From positions 1 through 64,000 of the forward strand of contig CAYSFD010000047.1 of NCBI GenBank assembly GCA_964430565.1: a stretch of 64,000 bases of DNA. Reading direction: 5' to 3'. The stretch is from VBDM01 sp964430565 (GTDB lineage Bacteria > Pseudomonadota > Gammaproteobacteria > Burkholderiales > SG8-39). Below the pieces are notes generated by a model. The model searched no databases, was not told the DNA's origin, and saw nothing but the letters and a program-made list of their open reading frames with translations. Shown in pieces: positions 59,888 through 64,000 of the stretch (the first letter of the stretch is position 1; each line of letters starts with the position of its first letter). The position numbers and the translations under genes are program-made.

Positions 59888-60454
59888 TTGGAAGCCCTGA
59901 TTTTCTCGACCCTGGTCGTCGCGCTCGCCGAGATGGGCGACAAGACCCAGCTTCTGTCGTTCGTGCTCGCGGCCAAGCTGAAGCGCAAGGTGCCGATCAT
60001 TCTAGGCATTCTCTTCGCGACCCTGGCCAATCATTCCCTCGCGGGCTACGTTGGGGCATGGCTCGCTACCCTGGCATCCCCGCAGGCGCTGAGGTGGATT
60101 GTCGCCCTCTCGTTCTTTGCCTTTGGCGCGTGGGCGCTCAGGCCGGACAAGCTGGACGAAGGGCCGAACCTCCGAGGCGCCGGTGCGTTCCTGACTACGT
60201 TCATCACCTTCTTCCTCGTGGAGATGGGCGACAAGACTCAACTTGCCACGATCGCGCTGGCGGCCCGTTACGATTCGCTCGTCGCGGTGGTTCTAGGGAC
60301 CACCCTGGGCATGATGATTGCGAACGTTCCAGCGGTCTGGATCGGCGCCGCTCTGGCCCACCGGGTCAACATGAAGGTGATGCGTTGGGTGGCCGCGGCG
60401 TTGTTCGCCGTTCTTGGCTTTCTCGCATTGCTCGCGCCGATTCCGGACGCGTAG
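59888..60454 (+). CDS. GDT1/TMEM165 (UPF0016) family membrane transporter
   Basis: 188 residues from TTG 59888, which has GGAG 7 bases upstream and gives the family's usual N-terminus (LEALIFSTLVVALAEMGDKTQLL). Two copies of the EMGDKTQ motif (about 15-21 and 112-118), each in a transmembrane hairpin, six transmembrane segments in all. Family members export Mn or Ca ions across the inner membrane; a manganese efflux role is likely (MneA-like). No yybP-ykoY riboswitch is visible in the short 24-base leader. The frame extends upstream antisense to the repair gene and is not coding there. Confidence 0.9.
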   Translation: MEALIFSTLVVALAEMGDKTQLLSFVLAAKLKRKVPIILGILFATLANHSLAGYVGAWLATLASPQALRWIVALSFFAFGAWALRPDKLDEGPNLRGAGAFLTTFITFFLVEMGDKTQLATIALAARYDSLVAVVLGTTLGMMIANVPAVWIGAALAHRVNMKVMRWVAAALFAVLGFLALLAPIPDA

Positions 60455-60455
60455 C

Positions 60456-60497
60456 GCCAGACCCACTCGATGTTCGTCAGCGCGGCGAAGTACCGCC
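60456..60497 (+). pseudogene. Remnant of a second DM13 gene 3' end
   Basis: This 42-base stretch reads QTHSMFVSAAKYR in one frame and matches the last codons of the intact DM13 gene (59119-59159; ETFSMFISAAKYR) with only a few base changes, mostly at third positions. It follows the GDT1-like stop codon directly. No further part of a DM13 gene precedes it, so it is a leftover of a duplicated or displaced copy. Confidence 0.65.
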
Positions 60498-60511
60498 CAC
60501 GTGGCTTCGGC

Positions 60512-62095
60512 TCAGCCTTTGACCGGCGCGGCTGCCTTGCGGGTGTCGGACGAATTGCGGTAGATGACGAGCCTTTGCCCCGTCGTCAGCACGCCGACGT
60601 GGTTCCAGCGCAGCAGGCTGTCGGTGCTGACGCCGAAGCGCCTCGAGATCCCGTAGAGGGTGTCGCCTTTTTTCACAACGTAGACGCTCCCGCCCGGGCG
60701 CCGCTTGGGCTGAACCGGCGGCTGGAACACCGCGGGCAGGGGCTCGGCGGCGGCGTCCGATCCCTTGACGGGCAGCAGCATCTGGAAGCCCGGCCCGACT
60801 TTCGTCCGCCAGGTGATGCCGTTCGCGAGCTTGAGCTTCTCGAGCGCGATGCCGTGCTTCGCGGCGAGCTTTTGGAGGCTGTCGCCGTTCTTGAGCATGT
60901 ACGGTTGCCAGGAGGTGAGCGGCCCATTATAGGCCGCCAGGTTTCTCTGGAACGCATCGACGAGATCTGCGGGCAGCACCAGCACCTGGGTGTGCGGGCC
61001 GGAGATCATGGGGCGGTTGAGCGCCGGGTTGAGCGCGATCAGCTCCTCCATCGACAGTTCCGCGAACTCCGCCGCCAGACGGATGTCGATCGCGGCGGGT
61101 GTTGGAACGGTTACGAAGTAGGGCTCGTTCGGGATCGGCTCGAGGGTCAGGCCGAACGCCTCGGGGTCGGAAATGATGTTCTTCATCGCCTGGAGCTTGG
61201 GGATGTAGCTGCGCGTCTCGGCGGGCATCTTCAGGCTCTGGTAATCGGTCGGCAGGCCCTTCACGCGGTTCCGCTCGATCGCGCGCGCCACGCCGTTCTC
61301 GCCCCAGTTGTAGGAGGCGAGCGCGAGGTGCCAGTCGCCGTGCATGTCGTAGAGCACCTGCAGGTAGTCGAGCGCGGCATTGGTCGAGGCGATCACGTCG
61401 CGGCGCGAATCGGACCACCAGTTCTGGCTCAATTTGTAGTTCTTTCCGGTCGAGGGAATGAATTGCCACAGCCCCGAAGCGTGCGAGCGCGAGTACGCCA
61501 TGGGGTTGAACGCGCTTTCGACCATGGGCAGCAGCGCAATCTCGGTCGGCATGCCGCGCTTTTCGATCTCCTCGACGATGTAGTACAGGTAGAGCTTGCT
61601 GCGCCCGACCATGCGCTGGAGGTACTCGCCCTGGCTTGCATACCAGCGCTCGCGAACGCCGACGAGCGGGTTGTCGAGGTCGGACATGGCGAAGCCCGCG
61701 CGGATCCGCTCCCAGAGATCGTCCGCGGGACGCGCGAGATCGATTGCGTGCGGAGGCTCGAGTTCCTCGGCTTTCTGCGTTTCCTTGGCTTGCGGCGTGG
61801 CGACGAGCGCCGGGGAGGTGATCGGGGTCGGAGCGACAGCGGCGGTTGGGCCAACGGCCTGCGGCACGGCGTGTGCCGCAGTCGATGGGGCTTGAGGCAG
61901 CGAGAGCGCGCCGGTTGGCGGTGCTTTTGCCGCAGAGGCTTCTTCACTGGCGGCCGACTGGGCTTCGGAATCCAGAAAAGGGATTTGCGAGCAGGCTGTT
62001 GCCAGCACGCACAACACTATCAAACTGAGCGGAAGGTGGAGCCTTGCCGTCAACGGGTGATCCCTTTCCTGCGCAAAAGCCGCGATGGTACCCAT
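60512..62095 (-). CDS. mltD: Membrane-bound lytic murein transglycosylase D (MltD-like), LysM
   Basis: 527 residues from ATG 62095. Lipoprotein signal (IVLCVLATACSQ), Ala/Pro-rich linker (about 45-110), SLT domain with catalytic Glu in MVESAFNPMAYS (about 188-199) and SGLWQFIPSTGKNYKL, ASYNWGENGVARA, then a LysM at about 405-450 (YMLKNGDSLQKLAAKHGI) and a C-terminal LysM (YVVKKGDTLYGISRRFGV) near 475-515. Cleaves peptidoglycan between MurNAc and GlcNAc with 1,6-anhydro product, anchored in the outer membrane. Downstream of gloB with the same direction, 150 bases apart. Confidence 0.93.
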   Translation of the reverse strand: MGTIAAFAQERDHPLTARLHLPLSLIVLCVLATACSQIPFLDSEAQSAASEEASAAKAPPTGALSLPQAPSTAAHAVPQAVGPTAAVAPTPITSPALVATPQAKETQKAEELEPPHAIDLARPADDLWERIRAGFAMSDLDNPLVGVRERWYASQGEYLQRMVGRSKLYLYYIVEEIEKRGMPTEIALLPMVESAFNPMAYSRSHASGLWQFIPSTGKNYKLSQNWWSDSRRDVIASTNAALDYLQVLYDMHGDWHLALASYNWGENGVARAIERNRVKGLPTDYQSLKMPAETRSYIPKLQAMKNIISDPEAFGLTLEPIPNEPYFVTVPTPAAIDIRLAAEFAELSMEELIALNPALNRPMISGPHTQVLVLPADLVDAFQRNLAAYNGPLTSWQPYMLKNGDSLQKLAAKHGIALEKLKLANGITWRTKVGPGFQMLLPVKGSDAAAEPLPAVFQPPVQPKRRPGGSVYVVKKGDTLYGISRRFGVSTDSLLRWNHVGVLTTGQRLVIYRNSSDTRKAAAPVKG

Positions 62096-62244
62096 GCTAG
62101 CCGTACCGGTCAAGCAAGTGGCCGATTTAGAAAGACTTTTTCAACGACCCTTGATCGAGCTGCCTTGCATCACGAGAACGCATGACGGCACGAACGGTGT
62201 CAGGTCTTTACAGAAAACACGCAGGTTTCATGCCTGTCTGCCGG

Positions 62245-63045
62245 TCAGAATTGGTTCTTCCACTGCCGCAGCGCGGCAAATACGCCGGCTGGATCGCTCA
62301 CGCGCTTGCCCAGATACTTGTTCGCGGATTCGATGACCGCCGGACGCGTCACGCGCAGGAAGGGGTTGGTCGCCTTTTCGCGCGCGATCGTCGAGGGCAG
62401 CGTCGGCCGGTTCGCCCGCCTTGCCTGCGCGTCGCTCGCCTCGCGCTCGGCGAGCGCGGCATTGTCCGGCTCGACGGCCTTGGCGAAGCCGATGTTCGCC
62501 AGCGTGTACTCGTGCCCGCAATAGACGAGCGTTTCGTCGGGCAGCGCCATCAATTTTTCCAGCGACGCGTACAACTGCTGCGGCGTGCCTTCGAACACGC
62601 GCCCGCAGCCGCAGGCGAACAGCGTATCGCCACAGAACAGCATGTTTCCCCCATAATAGGCGATGTGTGCGCGCGTGTGACCGGGGATGTCGAGCACCTC
62701 GAACGACACGCCCAGTTCATCGACGGCGACCCGGTCTGTGCCGCCGACCGGATGAGTGAGCGTTGCGATCGGCTCGCCGCGCGGTCCGTACACGGGCACC
62801 GCGTATTTCTGACGAAGCTCGGCGATGCCTCCGACATGATCCTGATGGTGATGCGTCGCGAGGATCGCGACCAACTGCAATTTTTCGGCCGCCAGATAGT
62901 CCAGCACGGGCTGCGCCTCGCCTGGATCGACCACGGCCGCGCAGCGCGCGTTGCGCAGCGTCCAGACATAATTGTCCTTGAACGCACGTAGGGGAATGAC
63001 TTCGATGTTTGCGGTCACGGTGAATTCAGTCAAGCGGGTTGTCAT
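62245..63045 (-). CDS. gloB: Hydroxyacylglutathione hydrolase (glyoxalase II)
   Basis: Hydrolyses S-lactoylglutathione in methylglyoxal detoxification. 266 residues. Metal site THHHQDH near 70-76, further ligands in IPGHTRAHIAYY and FCGDTLFACGCGR, and the glutathione-binding C-domain with CGHEYTLANIGFA and REKATNPFLR. The ATG at 63045 lies inside an inverted repeat; a GTG at 63018 (giving TANIEVIPLRAF) is an alternative start that would leave the repeat outside the gene. Adjacent methyltransferase and rnhA genes on the other strand are the usual neighbours. Confidence 0.95.
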   Translation of the reverse strand: MTTRLTEFTVTANIEVIPLRAFKDNYVWTLRNARCAAVVDPGEAQPVLDYLAAEKLQLVAILATHHHQDHVGGIAELRQKYAVPVYGPRGEPIATLTHPVGGTDRVAVDELGVSFEVLDIPGHTRAHIAYYGGNMLFCGDTLFACGCGRVFEGTPQQLYASLEKLMALPDETLVYCGHEYTLANIGFAKAVEPDNAALAEREASDAQARRANRPTLPSTIAREKATNPFLRVTRPAVIESANKYLGKRVSDPAGVFAALRQWKNQF

Positions 63046-63112
63046 TCTGAGGGCGCAGCCCGAAGAATCTGCTTTTGGGAAAAAGCAGATCCTTCGCTTT
63101 GCTCAGGATGAC
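63041..63112. repeat. Inverted-repeat copy of the dispersed element, gloB upstream
   Basis: Left arm GTCATTCTGAGGGCGCAGCC (63041) with CGAAGAATCTGCTTT, loop TGGG, right arm AAAGCAGATCCTTCGCTTTG and CTCAGGATGAC (to 63112). Fold-back hairpin of about 30 bp with mismatches. It fills most of the divergent gap between gloB and the methyltransferase gene and overlaps the first codon of gloB as annotated. Confidence 0.85.
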
Positions 63113-63135
63113 AGCCGGCACGGCGTCATTGTGCA

Positions 63136-63891
63136 ATGAAGTCGTGGACGGTGCAAAAGCCAATGCTGGCCGAGTGGCTCGAAACGCCGAAAGGCGGCTA
63201 TGTGCTCGCGTGGGAACGCGGGCAGTTCGACTCGGCGGTGGAGGACGTGTTCGGCTTCAACGCGGTGCAGGTCGGGCTTCCGGGACTGGACTTCCTGCGC
63301 GAATCGCGCATTCCCTTGAAGGTCCGCGCGGGACTTGAGCCGGGTTGCGGACTGCGATCAGAGCCGGTGCAGCTGCCGCTCGCTTCGCAGAGCATCGATC
63401 TCGTGGCCTTGCCGCACGTGCTGGAGTTCAGCTCTCAGCCGCACGCGATCCTGCGCGAGGCCGAGCGCGTGCTGATGCCCGAAGGCAGCATCGTCATATC
63501 CGGATTCAATCCGCTGTCGCTGTGGGGTGCGGTGCGCGCGTTCGGCTGGGAGCGGCGGCAAGTCCCATGGTGCGGAAAGTTTATCGGTTTGCTGCGCTTG
63601 AAGGACTGGCTTTCGCTGCTCGGCTTCGAGCTGACCGGCGGGCGCTTCGGCTGCTACGCGCCGCCGTTTTCTCAGGAACGTTGGCTCGAGCGCTTCGGCT
63701 TCATGGAGAAGGCCGGCGACCGTTGGTGGCCGATCTGCGGCGGCGTCTACGTGGTTCGCGCGATCAAGCGCAACGTGGGCATGCGGCGGGTGGTGCCGAA
63801 GTGGCGCGATAAGCGTGCCGCCCAAAAGGCGCTGGCTCCGGTCACTCAGACGGAAAACGGACCGCATGCCGAAAAGCGCGAGCAGCGGTAG
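63136..63891 (+). CDS. SAM-dependent methyltransferase (class I, type 11-like)
   Basis: 251 residues. Rossmann-type segments: LEPGCGLRSEPVQLPLAS, SIDLVALPHVLEFSSQPHAILREAERVL, and PEGSIVISGFNPLSLWG, the standard motif order; the glycine-rich SAM loop is atypical (LEPGCGLRSE). C-terminal region has paired Trp residues (DRWWPICGGVYVVRAIKR). Substrate unknown; this gene next to gloB and rnhA is a constant betaproteobacterial arrangement. Starts 23 bases after the repeat and overlaps the rnhA start by 26 bases. Confidence 0.87.
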   Translation: MKSWTVQKPMLAEWLETPKGGYVLAWERGQFDSAVEDVFGFNAVQVGLPGLDFLRESRIPLKVRAGLEPGCGLRSEPVQLPLASQSIDLVALPHVLEFSSQPHAILREAERVLMPEGSIVISGFNPLSLWGAVRAFGWERRQVPWCGKFIGLLRLKDWLSLLGFELTGGRFGCYAPPFSQERWLERFGFMEKAGDRWWPICGGVYVVRAIKRNVGMRRVVPKWRDKRAAQKALAPVTQTENGPHAEKREQR

Positions 63892-64000
63892 CGCCGGGTT
63901 GGTGCGGATCTACACCGATGGCGCCTGCAAGGGCAATCCCGGGCGGGGAGGCTGGGGCGCCCTGCTGAAAACCGGGGCGGAGGAAAAGGAGCTCTTCGGC
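63866..64000 (+). CDS. rnhA: Ribonuclease HI, partial (5' end)
   Basis: First 45 codons only; the window ends inside the gene. Translation from ATG 63866 gives MPKSASSGSAGLVRIYTDGA followed by CKGNPGRGGWGALLK, the RNase H active-site start with the first catalytic Asp in YTDGACKGNPG. An internal GTG near 63901 would give a shorter N-terminus (VRIYTDGA) and fits many homologues. Degrades RNA in RNA-DNA hybrids. The ATG overlaps the methyltransferase 3' end. Confidence 0.9.
   Translation, partial: MPKSASSGSAGLVRIYTDGACKGNPGRGGWGALLKTGAEEKELFG

Overview
The window is high-GC chromosomal DNA from a Gram-negative bacterium, most likely a betaproteobacterium of the Burkholderiales type. This is inferred from gene content: the tig-clpP-clpX-lon-hupB-tRNA-ppiD block, mfd next to ispD-ispF, tsaB-rimI-uracil-DNA glycosylase, gloB-methyltransferase-rnhA, FabI as enoyl-ACP reductase, and three orphan Bug/TctC solute receptors. 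No rRNA gene, insertion sequence, prophage or CRISPR array is visible. Coding density is high, and many neighbouring genes overlap by 4 bases (ATGA, GTGA or TTGA), so most of the window is organised in tight operons.

Layout. 0-6.4 kb: serB and mfd leftwards, then ispD-ispF-thpR rightwards. 6.4-13.1 kb: mostly leftward accessory metabolism and signalling (Bug receptor, OmpR/EnvZ-like pair, tartrate/malate-type dehydrogenase, DUF849 beta-keto acid cleavage enzyme, second Bug receptor). 13.2-21.1 kb: tsaB-rimI-udg, lemA with two TPM-domain genes, lplT, and alr-radA. 21.1-25.3 kb: DyP peroxidase, small monooxygenase, metallo-beta-lactamase-fold protein, Crp-family regulator and a third Bug receptor behind a palindromic site. 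25.3-28.3 kb: hpnC-hpnD-hpnE (squalene synthesis), leftwards. 28.3-37.2 kb: tRNA-Leu, trigger factor, ClpP, ClpX, Lon, HU, tRNA-Val, tRNA-Asp and PpiD, a proteostasis block with a good sigma-32 candidate in front of lon. 37.3-51.2 kb: fabI, then a nine-gene oligopeptide ABC transporter operon with two binding proteins, two permease pairs and three dual-ATPase subunits. 51.2-55.2 kb: an island of visibly lower GC with a TIR-domain protein, two unknown small proteins, a GIY-YIG/DUF4357 protein and a DUF433/DUF5615 pair. 55.2-64 kb: periplasmic and repair functions (hydrolase, N-formylglutamate amidohydrolase-like protein, class A beta-lactamase, SnoaL-like and DM13 proteins, alkylation repair protein, GDT1/TMEM165-like exporter), then mltD, gloB, a methyltransferase and the start of rnhA.

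Most notable points. (1) An 80-base element with two hairpins occurs twice, between tRNA-Val and tRNA-Asp and right at the ppiD stop codon. The stems differ by paired compensatory changes. (2) A dispersed repeat arm lies exactly at the mfd/serB junction and appears to supply the mfd stop codon and the serB ribosome binding site and TTG start; two more copies sit close to gene starts. (3) The TIR-centred low-GC island is a candidate defence locus with an uncharacterised N-terminal domain and two unknown neighbours. (4) A hairpin followed by four U residues in the mfd leader looks like an attenuator. (5) A short remnant of a second DM13 gene 3' end lies 1.3 kb from the intact gene. Coordinates and motifs were read by eye; family assignments are from motif recognition, not from database searches.
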